Part shown: one piece after another, positions 42,931 to 52,693 of the stretch
How the letters are laid out: the number at the start of each line of letters is the position of its first letter
Numbering within the stretch: position 1 is the first letter of the stretch
The notes under the pieces: generated by a model
Told to the model about the DNA's origin: nothing
Databases searched by the model: none
The model's input: the letters and a program-made list of their open reading frames with translations, nothing else
Position numbers and translations under genes: made by a program
Source of the DNA: Arthrobacter sp. KBS0703
GTDB lineage: Bacteria; Actinomycetota; Actinomycetes; Actinomycetales; Micrococcaceae
Reading direction: 5' to 3'
Assembly (NCBI RefSeq): GCF_002008315.2
Contig: NZ_MVDG02000001.1
Coordinates: 2,852,001-2,916,000, forward strand
Length of the DNA: 64,000 nt

Positions 42931-45900
42931 CTATCCGCTAATGACCCCTGTCCGCGCCTTCCAGACCAGCCGGCCGCCGCGGAAATCCGATTCCCGGCCG
43001 CCCGGAACCGAGTACTCGTCTGTGACTGGATAGCCGAGCCGGCCTTTCTCCCAGCCCAGCGACGCCCACCTGGCCCGGATCGCCCCGTGGACCTCGTGCG
43101 CGCCGGTCTTCGGCGACCAGTAGATCGAAGCCCCACCCGAACCGGAGAAGTGGCCATACCGCCCCACCCGGTCCGCAGTGCCCATCTCGTCAGTCATCGG
43201 ATAACCGAGCGGGCCTTTCTCCCAGCCCAGCGCCGCCCACCTGGCCCGGATCCCGCCGTGGACCTCATGCGCGCCGGTCTTCGGCGACCAGTAGATCGAA
43301 GCCCCACCCGAACCGGAGAAATGGCTGTACTGTCCAGCCCCATCTGCAGTGCCGCCCACGTTGGTGGTTGGATAGCCGAGCGGGCCGTTCTCCCAGCCCA
43401 GTGCCGCCCACTTGGTTCTGATCGATCCGTGGACCTCATGCGCGCCGGTCTTCGGCGACCAGTAGATCGAGGCCCCGCCCGAACCGGAGAAGTGGCTGTA
43501 CTGTCCCGCCCCGTCTGCAGTGCCGCCCACGTCGGTGGTTGGATAGCCGAGGAGGCCTTTCTCCGAGCCCAGCGACGACCACAAGGCCCGGATGGGGCCG
43601 TGCACCTCATGCGCGCCGGTCTTCGCTGACCAGTAGATCGAGGCCCCGCCCGAACCGGAGAAGTGACTGTACCGCCCCACGCCGTCCGGCGTGACCGTCA
43701 CGTCGGTGGTCGGGAAGCCGAACATGCCCGTGACGCCGCCCGCGGCCTTGTAGCTGTTGCAGATCGGAGCATGGACTTCATGTGCCCCCGTCGCCGGTGA
43801 CCAGCAGATCACCCCGCTGACGAAGTCCTGGCACTTTCCATCCGCGACGGCGTACTGTCCGGTGAGCGCGCGCCCGAGGGACGACGCGGGGCGGCCGGCA
43901 CCGATCTGTTGTGCCTTGACGGCGATGGGGTCGTCGGTGCCGTTGCCCGTGAGCATGACCTTCAGCGCGCCCTGGCCGTCATCGGCGGTGATCAGATAGA
44001 AGGTGTCCAGTGTGCCGGCCTGCCCCAGGGCCGCCGGCGTGAAGGTCACGCTCTGGAAGGCGGACTCACCCGGGGGAACGGTGAGGCCTTCGGAGATGGG
44101 CGCGGTAGTGGAGAAGACTCCCAGCGGCGCCTTCGCCTTGGTGATCGTCATCGGGACATTGCCGGTGTTGAGGATGGTGAAGTCCGCCGTGGCCGATGTT
44201 CCGACGGGGACGTCACCGAAGTCCAGCGAGGGCGGCATCTCCAGGTGCGCCGCACCGGACACGGCAGTCGCGGTCAGCGGCACGCTCACGGAACCGCGGT
44301 CACTCGCGATGACCAGCGAGTCGGCCACCGGGTCCGCCGTCGTGGGGCTGAACGTCACCGACACTGGAACCGACGCGAGAGGTTGAATCTGCTGGCCCGC
44401 CACCGGAAGGGTGGCCGTATCGACGCTAAGCCCCGCGTTCGCGGGCACGGTAACGCCGGTGATCTCGACGACGGTCGCACCGGTGTTGACGATGTTGACA
44501 GTTTGCCGGTTGCTCGTCAGGGTCGGCACGTTGGTGAACTGGAGCGCGGCCGGGGTGGCGCCCAGGCCGTCCCGCGTGCCGACGCCGTGGATGCCCAGGA
44601 GCACGGTCTCGCCGTCGGCCGTCTTAACATTCAGCGTGCCGTCAGCCTGCCCGGGAGCCGTCGGCGAGAAGGTCAGCGGGACGGTCAGGCTCTCGCCACT
44701 CTGCAGGGTCCCGGTCAGGCTGCCCGAAGCCCCGATCCCGAACGGCGCCCCTGTTGTGACGGAGCTGACCGTCACGGCCCGGGTGGCGGTGATGGTCACA
44801 GTGCCGGCCTGGGTGGCGCCGACTTCTACCGCGCCCAGGTCGGTGTCCGTCGCGCCCACGGCTGCCGTTGTCGGGGCGCCGAAGCCATGCACGTGGCCGT
44901 CGCGGGTGCCGACGTACACCCGGCCGTTGTCAGTGGCCACCGAGGAGAACTTGGAGGCTGTACCTAGCGGAGCGCTGAACACCTGCTGGATGGACCCGGT
45001 GCTGTCCGGAAGGGCGCGGTAGGCCCGCAATTCCGCGTTGACCCCGGTTGCTCCGGTGGAGTAGACCGCCCAGACGAGGGCGGTGGACCCGTCCGTGCCG
45101 GACGAGGTCACCGCTGGCGCCCCGGAGGTGTACCCGAATGTGCCCGCGGACGTCCCGACGGAGGCGAGCCTGATCCCGCCGGTGCCGCTCGGCACAAGCT
45201 TGAACGCGCGCAGAAACCCCCGGCTCTCGATGGTGTAGAGATACCCGCCGTCGTCCGTCCCGAGAAACGCGGGCCGCCCCCACACTCCGTTGTACGGTCC
45301 GGCCGCGTCGAGGACTGCATCGGTTCCGGCCGGCCCCTGCGCCATGCCGCCCAGATTGTCCCGGTCCAGCAGGTAGACGTGCCCGTCCTTGCCCACCTGT
45401 ACCAGCAGGTGAGGGTGCTCGGCCGTGCCATAGCCGTCAGGAATGGCAACCGGGGCCCCGGAACCGAGGTCGGCGTCGTTCTGGTCCAGCTTGAGGTTGC
45501 CGGCGGGGCTGAAGAAGTCGGTTGGGGTCAGGTTGCCGTCACTTCCAACCTGGACCCTGACCACAGATTCCGCCAGGGTGCTGGGAGGCATGTTGCCCGG
45601 GCCGGCCTTCGGGGAGATGCCGTTCCCGGTGGCGAACAGGATTTGACCGGGACCGTCGGATACCAGCCCTCCGCCGGACTGCCAGATTCCGCCCTCCGCG
45701 TTGGCGTTGCCTGACTCCGTGGCCCACATCGTCGTCTGCCGTCCGCTGGTGGACACGCCTATGACGTAGCCGACGAAGGGCGTGTAGTCGCAGTGGCTGG
45801 CGAAGCCCGCGTAGACCACCCCGTTCATGAGCAGCAGCCCGGGCCGTTGCATGGCGGTCATCGCGTTGAAGGGGCGGGTCGGATCGTTGGTGGGGGCGCC

Positions 45901-46509
45901 GCTGATGAGGACAGGGAACCCGGGCCTCTCTGCACCGGTCACCTGGTCGAGGGAGTGCATGTACCAGTGCGGGAGCTGGGGGGTGGATCCGTCGTTCGTC
46001 TTCGCCAGCAGGAAGACGCTGTTTGTTTCCGGGTCGAAGACCGGGGTGGAGGTGATTCCAATGTTGGGCGCGAGGTCACCGCAGCTGACGGTCGACGCCG
46101 GCCAGGCCGGCCCGAGGGAACGCTGCCACTTCGTCTCCCCCGTGACGCCGTCCAGCCCGTAAACGGCGTTGTTTTCCGTCGCGGCAATCACCGTGCCGCC
46201 GATAACGAGCGGCTGGGCGTAGACCTGCCCGTCCACCGCCGTGGAGAACAGTTTGCCGAAGTTCGATGACGAGACGGACGACGGCGAGAGCGTGCTCTCG
46301 GTGCTGTCCCACCCGGTGCGGAACGTGTCGCGGCCGATCGTGCCGACGTCCGCGGCGGCGACTTCGCTGACGGACAGGCCGGTGAATGCCAGGGCTGCCG
46401 ACAAAAGAGCACTCCACGCGCGCCGGCGTTGCCGCTGCGAAGTTCGCCTGGAGGACACCCTTGCAGCCGAGGCGCGAGTCAACGCCCCAGTTTCGTGATG
46501 ATCGCGCAT
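42931..46509 (-). CDS. Large secreted surface protein: PQQ-like beta-propeller, anchor-D/HYDIN repeats and five LGFP repeats
   Basis: The protein has 1192 residues. A basic N-terminus and hydrophobic core (SALLSAALAFTGLSVSEVAA) form a signal peptide, probably cleaved before AD. Residues of about 60-570 repeat PQQ-like blades (QVYAQPLVIGGTVIAATENN, YLYTIESRGFLRAFKLVP). About 570-890 hold two or three Ig-like choice-of-anchor D domains (LDFGDVPVGTSATADFTILN). The last 270 residues are LGFP repeats with the pattern LGYPTTDVGGTADGAGQYSH and IYWSPKTGAHEVHG. LGFP repeats bind the actinobacterial cell envelope. The middle LGFP units are near-identical at DNA level (about 43200-43650), a risk for assembly collapse. 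Role: surface attachment or sensing. No enzyme motif was seen. Confidence 0.85.
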   Translation of the reverse strand: MRDHHETGALTRASAARVSSRRTSQRQRRRAWSALLSAALAFTGLSVSEVAAADVGTIGRDTFRTGWDSTESTLSPSSVSSSNFGKLFSTAVDGQVYAQPLVIGGTVIAATENNAVYGLDGVTGETKWQRSLGPAWPASTVSCGDLAPNIGITSTPVFDPETNSVFLLAKTNDGSTPQLPHWYMHSLDQVTGAERPGFPVLISGAPTNDPTRPFNAMTAMQRPGLLLMNGVVYAGFASHCDYTPFVGYVIGVSTSGRQTTMWATESGNANAEGGIWQSGGGLVSDGPGQILFATGNGISPKAGPGNMPPSTLAESVVRVQVGSDGNLTPTDFFSPAGNLKLDQNDADLGSGAPVAIPDGYGTAEHPHLLVQVGKDGHVYLLDRDNLGGMAQGPAGTDAVLDAAGPYNGVWGRPAFLGTDDGGYLYTIESRGFLRAFKLVPSGTGGIRLASVGTSAGTFGYTSGAPAVTSSGTDGSTALVWAVYSTGATGVNAELRAYRALPDSTGSIQQVFSAPLGTASKFSSVATDNGRVYVGTRDGHVHGFGAPTTAAVGATDTDLGAVEVGATQAGTVTITATRAVTVSSVTTGAPFGIGASGSLTGTLQSGESLTVPLTFSPTAPGQADGTLNVKTADGETVLLGIHGVGTRDGLGATPAALQFTNVPTLTSNRQTVNIVNTGATVVEITGVTVPANAGLSVDTATLPVAGQQIQPLASVPVSVTFSPTTADPVADSLVIASDRGSVSVPLTATAVSGAAHLEMPPSLDFGDVPVGTSATADFTILNTGNVPMTITKAKAPLGVFSTTAPISEGLTVPPGESAFQSVTFTPAALGQAGTLDTFYLITADDGQGALKVMLTGNGTDDPIAVKAQQIGAGRPASSLGRALTGQYAVADGKCQDFVSGVICWSPATGAHEVHAPICNSYKAAGGVTGMFGFPTTDVTVTPDGVGRYSHFSGSGGASIYWSAKTGAHEVHGPIRALWSSLGSEKGLLGYPTTDVGGTADGAGQYSHFSGSGGASIYWSPKTGAHEVHGSIRTKWAALGWENGPLGYPTTNVGGTADGAGQYSHFSGSGGASIYWSPKTGAHEVHGGIRARWAALGWEKGPLGYPMTDEMGTADRVGRYGHFSGSGGASIYWSPKTGAHEVHGAIRARWASLGWEKGRLGYPVTDEYSVPGGRESDFRGGRLVWKARTGVISG

Positions 46510-46814
46510 GTTTGAGACCTGCTTCAGACCGTCGTTGGACTAGGCGCCGTGTCCGGTGCAGATGGGGAAAGCATCGGGCCCGGTGGTCCTGAGCGGGGCT
46601 CCCAATCCCTCAACGTCAGGACCACCCCACTGTCAGCGTCGCGCCCTAGGAAAAAGTGGGAGTCGACCCGCAATTCACGTCATTTCCCACCCCAAATAGG
46701 GGGTTGATGCGTCACTGAAGAAGTGGGATGCCCCTGCCCTCAGGTGCAGTAGCGGCACAAGCAGCCGGCCGCGTACTCGTTGCCCCCGCACGGCGACCTT
46801 GGCATACTGCAGTC
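46510..46814. other. Intergenic region
   Basis: These 305 bases hold the promoter of the large surface protein. No ORF or strong hairpin was recognised. Confidence 0.4.
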
Positions 46815-47178
46815 ATGCCCAGCCTCCCCGCCACGTTCGTCCCGGACGTCTTCAGCCAGCCGCTCCGGACCCAGTTCGAGGCGTTCATTGACGAGCACCG
46901 GGCCGCACTCGACGACTCTCTGGACGGGCTGACCGGCCACGCCGGATGAGTCGTTCATCTTCGACGACGGCGATACCGTCGCCAGCGTCCAGCGGGCACA
47001 CCGAGAGGCGTGCGAGGCCTCACGCCGCGCGGCGGCCGCCCTGGGGCTGGACGACCTGGTCCGCGGCAACCGGAGGGGTCCGCTTCCGCTGCGCTGGGTG
47101 TACCTTCACATGCTGCGCGAGCTCGCCCAGCACTGCGGGCACGCAGACATCCTGCGCGAGCAGATCCTCAACGGCTGA
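46815..47178 (+). pseudogene. DinB/DUF664 family protein with internal deletion and frameshift
   Basis: ATG 46815 opens with MPSLPATFVPDVFSQPLRTQ and EAFIDEHRAALDDSLDGLTG, then hits a stop at 46949. Another frame continues TPDESFIFDDGDTVASVQRA and LRWVYLHMLRELAQHCGHAD to a stop at 47178. Relatives of the mini-circle/DUF664 group have about 40 more residues in between, including the first metal-binding His, so the join near 46940 is a deletion. The product would be non-functional. Intact relatives belong to the DinB fold of thiol-dependent enzymes. Confidence 0.75.
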
Positions 47179-47350
47179 CTATGCGCGGTTTAACGACGCC
47201 GGCGCCCGTCCCGGCGGGCGAGGGGCCGGCAGCGGCGAGCGCCGTCGTCGTTCTGTGATCGCTTGGTGCCGCTCAACCGGGCCGTGGGTCGTCATGAAGA
47301 GTGAACTCTTGGGAGCGAAGCGTGACTGATGGGCAGTTCCGCGTGCATTC

Positions 47351-48526
47351 TCAGTTGGCTGGTTGGCAGAGTCGGTCGAGGGTCTCATTGAGGGTGGACT
47401 CGATCTGGCCGTTTAGGAGGACACGCTTGTTCTGGCTGGACGGGTCCTCGAACTCGGTGGGCATCGGTGGCGTGGTGACGGTCATTGCGGCCTGGTAGCG
47501 CCCGTCGCCGCTGCTGACTGCGACCGTTTGGTAATCCCAGAAGGAGCCCCGGCCTTCGTGCCGCGACTCGACCGAGCATCCGTCCGAGTGCTCCCACAGG
47601 CCCAGCCCGTACGGGGCGAAGCCGGGGCTAGTCTTCATCTCCCGCAGCGACGCCGCAGAGAGCGCCCGTCCCTGGAAGAGGCTGGCCATGAAGTGGTTCA
47701 GGTCTTCCACTGTCGACACGGCCCCCGATGCCGGAGAGCCGACCGCGAAGATGTTGTCTGTGGTGTCGACGCGTTCACCGCGGAGGGTAACGTAGCCGTG
47801 CAAAAGTCCGGTCTCGTCGAGGTCGAGACGGTCCAGACTGGTGTTCTTCAAGCCGAGCGGGTCAAAGACCTCCTCGCGCATGACTTCGACGAAGGGCTTG
47901 TGTCGCAGTGTCTGGATCAGGAGACCGAGAGCGAGGTAATTCGTGTTCGAGTACGCGAAGGACCCGACGCCGGCCGCGGTCCAAGGGAGGGTCCCGGCTA
48001 ACTGAACGCCCCGCTCCATCGTCAGCGTACGGGAGCTAGCGGAACGGAAGTCGACATCGCGTGGCAGGGCATCGTTGACCTCGGGCATCCCGGATGTGTG
48101 GCTGAGCAGCTGCCTCACTGTGATCGGCCCCGGAGGATTGAGCGCGGACGTGAACCCCGGAATGACGTCATTGACGGGGTCGTCGAGGCCGATGAGGTGG
48201 TCGTCGACGAGCTTGAGCACCGCCACGGCTGTCATCGTTTTGGTGACGCTGGCGATCTGCACCCTGTCCATCGGCTGCGCCGGAGTCCTGGACTCGAGGT
48301 CGCGCACGCCGTATGCCTTGGACCACTCGCCCTCCGGCCACCGGATTTGCACGACGGCGGCCACCGCGCCTTGGTCCATGAACAGCTGGACCTGCTTCTC
48401 CAAGGGAGCCAGGGGATTCGGTGAGGTTGGTGGCGGTATGGTGTCGTCTGTGGTGTAGGTACAGCCAGAGACGGCGAGGATGACGGCGAAGGCCGCCCGC
48501 CTCCAGACGTGATTCTTCGTGCGCAT
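47351..48526 (-). CDS. Serine hydrolase lipoprotein, class C beta-lactamase/PBP4* family
   Basis: The protein has 391 residues from ATG 48526. The lipobox AVSGC puts the lipidated Cys at residue 22. Catalytic motifs are S93-x-x-K96 in IASVTKTMTA, the Tyr motif in FAYSNTNYLALG and a KTG-like box as HEGRG near the C-terminus. The conserved LLSHTSGMPEV is present. The family includes D-alanyl-D-alanine carboxypeptidases, esterases and class C beta-lactamases. A lipid-anchored peptidase or esterase facing the cell wall is most likely. It is a single gene. Confidence 0.85.
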   Translation of the reverse strand: MRTKNHVWRRAAFAVILAVSGCTYTTDDTIPPPTSPNPLAPLEKQVQLFMDQGAVAAVVQIRWPEGEWSKAYGVRDLESRTPAQPMDRVQIASVTKTMTAVAVLKLVDDHLIGLDDPVNDVIPGFTSALNPPGPITVRQLLSHTSGMPEVNDALPRDVDFRSASSRTLTMERGVQLAGTLPWTAAGVGSFAYSNTNYLALGLLIQTLRHKPFVEVMREEVFDPLGLKNTSLDRLDLDETGLLHGYVTLRGERVDTTDNIFAVGSPASGAVSTVEDLNHFMASLFQGRALSAASLREMKTSPGFAPYGLGLWEHSDGCSVESRHEGRGSFWDYQTVAVSSGDGRYQAAMTVTTPPMPTEFEDPSSQNKRVLLNGQIESTLNETLDRLCQPAN

Positions 48527-48938
48527 TGCGGGCCATCCGCTCGGGACGAGATGACAGGTTCTTGGCCGCTTGCGACACCACGTCCGGCCAGACCTGCAAC
48601 GGCGCCGTCGCCCCAGCACCTCAATGGTAAGGCGGACTCTCGTGATGGTGAAGCGGTGGCCCGGTAATCCAACGGTTAGCGACTGGCTCGGGTTTCCCGG
48701 GAGGAGTGATGCCCATCTAGAGCACAAATGCGGGGAGCGACGTTGTGGTTGAGGCTCCAACACCCTGCCGTCTCACCACCCTAGGGATTTGAGGCACATA
48801 GGTTATGAGACAAGCAACGTCCAAACAGGAGTAGGCATTGGCGGCCGGTAAGGCTGCGCCGGCTCCCTGCCGGCGTCGACTCCAACTCTTGAGGTGTCCC
48901 GATAGATGTCAGACGTCGGTTGGCCGTGGGGGCGCGCT
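48527..48938. other. Intergenic region
   Basis: These 412 bases lie between two leftward genes. I see no supported gene. The promoter of the serine hydrolase is expected near its right-hand start. Confidence 0.4.
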
Positions 48939-49805
48939 TTAGTGTGCTCCTCGTTCGAGGTCGGCTAGTTCTGATTCAAGTTGCTGGGTCAGGTTCCGCA
49001 GGCGGCGGAGGTGCTCTTGGGAGACGCGTCCTGGCTGGCTGGTGACTTGCGCGTCGACGTCGAAAACGGTGTTGGGGCTGTGCCAGACGTTGAACCATTC
49101 GAGACCATGGCCGAGGGCGTCCCGGGTTACACCTTGGAGCAGGAGCAGTGGCTCCCGGGTGTTGATGTTCAGTTTCCGTGCCAGGTCAGGATCTGAGGAC
49201 ACCGCCTGTACCTGGCGGGGTCCACCGGCGGGGTGGTAACCGTGGTCGCGCATCAGGCTGAGGAGTGAGGCGTTTTCGAGCAATTCCACGGTGAAATGCG
49301 GGAAGAAGTCCCGCGGGACCCAGGTGCGCATGAAGGCAACGGGAAGATCGTCGAGGTAGCGGACCCGCTCAATTTTCCAGGTGTTGGTGGTGTTGAGGGC
49401 CTCGATGCCTGCCTGGGGCGGCTCGGAAGGTTCTACGCTGAGGACATGGGTGCGCAGGCGCTGGCCGTGCGCGGCCGCCTGTTCATCCAGACCGCCCGCG
49501 CGCTGAACGTGCCGGCGAAGGACAGGTGTCGCAGCCACCACGCTGCCGCGGCCCCGCTGGCGCCGGATCAAGCCGAGGTCGGCAAGCCCTGACAGCGCCT
49601 GACGCACGACGCTGCGGGAGACCCCGAACTGCCTTTGCAGTTCTTCTTCAGTGGGCAGGGAGGAGCCCGGGGACAGTGCAAGGTCCACGATCTGCCGGTG
49701 CAGGATGTCCCGAATTTGTGCATGGAGCGGGCCTCCGGCTTCCCGGTTCAAACCACCGCTGCGTCCCGCCGGCTCCGACGCTGTTTCTGCTGGTTCCAAA
49801 CTCAC
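48939..49805 (-). CDS. GntR/HutC-family regulator with UTRA effector domain
   Basis: About 288 residues from GTG 49805, which has an ideal AAAGGAG six bases upstream. The frame's earlier start at 49829 is rejected. The winged helix (PTEEELQRQFGVSRSVVRQA, LADLGLIRRQRGRGSVV) covers about 45-90, and the UTRA ligand domain follows (FMRTWVPRDFFPHFTVELLE). HutC-type regulators usually bind a sugar or its phosphate and control the neighbouring catabolic operon. It is divergent from the RuBisCO-like operon, with a strong palindrome in between. Confidence 0.87.
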   Translation of the reverse strand: MSLEPAETASEPAGRSGGLNREAGGPLHAQIRDILHRQIVDLALSPGSSLPTEEELQRQFGVSRSVVRQALSGLADLGLIRRQRGRGSVVAATPVLRRHVQRAGGLDEQAAAHGQRLRTHVLSVEPSEPPQAGIEALNTTNTWKIERVRYLDDLPVAFMRTWVPRDFFPHFTVELLENASLLSLMRDHGYHPAGGPRQVQAVSSDPDLARKLNINTREPLLLLQGVTRDALGHGLEWFNVWHSPNTVFDVDAQVTSQPGRVSQEHLRRLRNLTQQLESELADLERGAH

Positions 49806-49880
49806 GCTAACTCCTTTGCCGCTGTGCAAATCTTAGCCCTCCCGCTGCCTCCTAGCGGGCTGCAGTGTTATCAGCCGGGC

Positions 49881-49930
49881 TTGACGTGACCTACGCCACC
49901 CATTATTGTACGTATCAAAGGTACGTACAA
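49881..49930 (+). promoter_or_regulatory. Promoter of the RuBisCO-like operon with overlapping GntR operator
   Basis: TTGACG at 49881-49886 and TATTGT at 49904-49909 are spaced 17 bases apart. A perfect inverted repeat TTGTACGTA-N7-TACGTACAA (49906-49930) overlaps the -10 box. A bound GntR dimer would block polymerase. The transcript leader before the RuBisCO-like start is about 160 bases. Confidence 0.7.
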
Positions 49931-50076
49931 CTTCGGCCAAGGGATCACAGAAGATGCCGCGGACCCGAAGTGCGAGTCACCTGCTTAAGCCCGCATCGGC
50001 GCGTGAGCGAAGTGAAAGTACCTGCAGGTGACAGTCGGATACGTGAGTTTCAAAACCCCCTCGAATTGGAGAGTCC

Positions 50077-51342
50077 ATGCGCGACCCGCGCTCGGTGCGT
50101 TGCACCTACTATCTAGAGTCCGAGATTGACCCCGGGAAGGCCGCCGCCATCATGGCGGGCGAGCAGTCCAGCGGCACCTTCCTGCCGGTCCCGGGCGAAT
50201 CGGCCCGGATCCGGGAACGGCACGCCGCCCGGATATCCGATGTGCAGGAGCTTGGCTTTTGCCGCCCTTCCCTGCCGTCACGTGCCAACCCGGAAAAAGT
50301 CCGCGCTGCCTTGGTAACCGTCGACTTCCCGATGGAGAACGTCGGAACCGACCTGGCGACCTTGCAGACCGCCATTGCAGGCAACCTCTTCGAACTGGGC
50401 GACCTGTATGCCTGCCGGCTCCAAAACATTGAGCTGCCAGAGGACTTCGTCGCCGCCCATCCCGGCCCGGCCCTCGGGATTGAGGGGACGCGCAAGCTCA
50501 TCAGCGACGTTCAGGGCGTGATGGTCGGCACTATCGTCAAGCCCAACGTCGGGCTCTCGGAAGAGGAGTTCCGACTGGTGGTCCGGGATCTGGCGATGGC
50601 GTCCATTGACCTGATCAAGGACGACGAGCTGATGACTGATCCGGCGTACCTGCCGCTGGAACGCCGGGTCGCGGTCGCTACCGAGGAAATCCGCGCCGCC
50701 GAGCAGGTTACCGGCCACTCCACCATGTATGCCTTCAACATCACCGGTGACCTCGCCGGACTGCGGAAGCGCCACGACCTGGTTGTTGAAGCCGGTGGTC
50801 GCTGCGTGATGCTGAACATCCCGGTCATGGGTCTGCCCGCCCTGGCCCTGCTGCGCAGCTTCGCGGAGGTCCCCATTCACGGCCACCGTGCCGGCCTCGC
50901 CGCCTCCATGCGGTCCAAGGCCCTGGGCATGGATTACCGGGTCTGGCAGCAGATGGCCCGCCTCGCCGGCGCCGATCACCTACATGCCAGCGGTCTTGGC
51001 AGTAAGTTCTACGAACTGGACGAAGAGGTCGCGGCCAACATCCGGAGCCTGCTCGACCCCCTCGGACAGACCATTTCACCGCTGCCTGTGTTGTCCTCAG
51101 GGCAGAACGTGACCACTCCCGGTCCCACGTTTGACGCGGTGGGGTCCACGGACCTGATGATGCTGGCCGGCGGCGGTGTCGCGGCCCACCCGGACGGCCC
51201 GGGTGCCGGAGTGCGGAGCCTGCGCCAGGCGTGGGAAGCGGCCGTGGACGGGGTGCCGTTGCAGTCGGCGGCCGACAAACTCGCCTCAACGGGGGACGAT
51301 GCTCTCCTGCACGCCGTTCAGACTTTTGGGAAGGGTGCCTGA
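50077..51342 (+). CDS. RuBisCO-like protein (form IV), probable sugar-acid phosphate decarboxylase/transcarboxylase
   Basis: The protein has 421 residues, with ATG preceded by TTGGAGAG. The RuBisCO large-subunit fold is clear. The carbamylated-lysine metal site is kept as IDLIKDDELM (K181, D183, E184), the catalytic Lys155 is in KPNVGLSEEEF, and a loop-6 Lys occurs in ASGLGSKFYE. True carboxylase signatures such as GGxDFTKDDEN and the second KPKLG lysine are altered. RuBisCO-like proteins beside DUF1537 kinases were shown to act on 3-oxo-isoapionate 4-phosphate in D-apiose/apionate pathways. The neighbours here fit such a role. It is not expected to fix carbon dioxide. Confidence 0.85.
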   Translation: MRDPRSVRCTYYLESEIDPGKAAAIMAGEQSSGTFLPVPGESARIRERHAARISDVQELGFCRPSLPSRANPEKVRAALVTVDFPMENVGTDLATLQTAIAGNLFELGDLYACRLQNIELPEDFVAAHPGPALGIEGTRKLISDVQGVMVGTIVKPNVGLSEEEFRLVVRDLAMASIDLIKDDELMTDPAYLPLERRVAVATEEIRAAEQVTGHSTMYAFNITGDLAGLRKRHDLVVEAGGRCVMLNIPVMGLPALALLRSFAEVPIHGHRAGLAASMRSKALGMDYRVWQQMARLAGADHLHASGLGSKFYELDEEVAANIRSLLDPLGQTISPLPVLSSGQNVTTPGPTFDAVGSTDLMMLAGGGVAAHPDGPGAGVRSLRQAWEAAVDGVPLQSAADKLASTGDDALLHAVQTFGKGA

Positions 51343-51343
51343 C

Positions 51344-52639
51344 ATGCCAGCTTTTGGTTTCGTCGCCGACGACCTCACCGGAGCCGCCGATGTCCTGGCC
51401 CAGTCCCACCGCTACGGCCTGGAAGCTGCGCTGGTCATCGGGGACGCGCCGCTGCCTACGGACACCGACGTCGTCGGGTTCGCAGGTCCGGCACGGTCCC
51501 TGTCCGGAACAGCGTTCGACACCCTGGTGTCCCGTGACCTTGCCGGGATTGCGGCCCTGAATCTGGACGTGCTGCTGTACAAGGTTTGCTCCACGTTCGA
51601 CAGCTCCGTCACTGTCGGGAGCATTGGCCGCGGGATTCAGCTGCTCCATGAGCAGTTCCCCCTGCACGGCCCCATTCCCGTGGTGCCGGCGCAGCCGGGC
51701 TTCGGTCGTTATACAGCCTTCAGCAACCACTACGCGACCTACGCCGGCAAGATTTACCGGCTGGACCGCCATCCGGTGATGTCGCGGCACCCTTCCACGC
51801 CCATGTCCGAGGCGGACCTCCGCGAGGTCCTGGCCGAACAGCTCGGCGGCGGCCAGGTGCCCGGGGCGATGCACCTGCCCGCCTATGACGACGGCACCTT
51901 CAAGGATGCCTGGGCGGACCGGCGGCGGGAACGCGGGGCGCAGGCCTTTGTGGTCGACGCCGTGGACGAACACCAGATGGACGCCATCGCAGAAGCCCTC
52001 ACCCGGGAGGAACACGGCCACGGTCCCTCGATCGTGGTGGGATCCGGCGGCATCATGGCAGCCTTGGCACGGTCCATCTCGGACCAGGCTCCGCGCACAC
52101 CCGGACCGCAACGCCCGACCGGACCGGTGCTGGCCGTGAGCGCTTCGGCGTCCAGCACCACGGCGGAACAGATTAACGACGCGGTCTCCAATGGCTGGGA
52201 GGACGTTCCGGTGCCGGCCGAGCTGCTGCAGCGCGATGACACCGCACTCGTGGCCGCCCTCGATGAACGGGTCTCGGCTGCCCTCCGGGCAGGGAGGAAC
52301 GTTGTCGTTCACACCACCCGCGGCGCGGCTGACCCCCGCTACGGATCGACGCCGGTGGACGCCGGCTACGTGGGCACACTGATCGGCGGCATCGCCGCCA
52401 GGATGGCTGATGCCGGGCTCACCCGTGACATCGCCGTCTGCGGCGGTGACACCTCCAGCCATGCACTGATCGCCATGGGCGTACGCCAGCTGCGCGTTTC
52501 CGACCAGTTCGTCACGGCCGGCCCGATCCTGCAGGCCGGCGGAGCCTCCGCTGTCGGCGGGTGCAGGCTCCTGCTCAAGGGCGGACAAGTCGGCCCGCCC
52601 GACATCCTGCGCCGCTTCGCCGGCCAACTCCCCGGCTGA
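51344..52639 (+). CDS. DUF1537 four-carbon acid sugar kinase family protein
   Basis: The protein has 431 residues. It starts two bases after the RuBisCO-like stop. The N-terminal signature VADDLTGAADVLAQSHRYG and the C-terminal ATP-binding VCGGDTSSHALIAMG are those of DUF1537 kinases, which phosphorylate threonate, erythronate, 3-oxo-tetronate or 3-oxo-isoapionate. The order kinase and RuBisCO-like protein in one operon suggests that the kinase makes the phosphorylated substrate for that enzyme. The exact sugar acid cannot be read from sequence. Confidence 0.86.
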   Translation: MPAFGFVADDLTGAADVLAQSHRYGLEAALVIGDAPLPTDTDVVGFAGPARSLSGTAFDTLVSRDLAGIAALNLDVLLYKVCSTFDSSVTVGSIGRGIQLLHEQFPLHGPIPVVPAQPGFGRYTAFSNHYATYAGKIYRLDRHPVMSRHPSTPMSEADLREVLAEQLGGGQVPGAMHLPAYDDGTFKDAWADRRRERGAQAFVVDAVDEHQMDAIAEALTREEHGHGPSIVVGSGGIMAALARSISDQAPRTPGPQRPTGPVLAVSASASSTTAEQINDAVSNGWEDVPVPAELLQRDDTALVAALDERVSAALRAGRNVVVHTTRGAADPRYGSTPVDAGYVGTLIGGIAARMADAGLTRDIAVCGGDTSSHALIAMGVRQLRVSDQFVTAGPILQAGGASAVGGCRLLLKGGQVGPPDILRRFAGQLPG

Positions 52640-52693
52640 TCCCCCCAACACAATTCCTCCACGCACCACCAGAACCAATGAAAGGCGGCCCCC

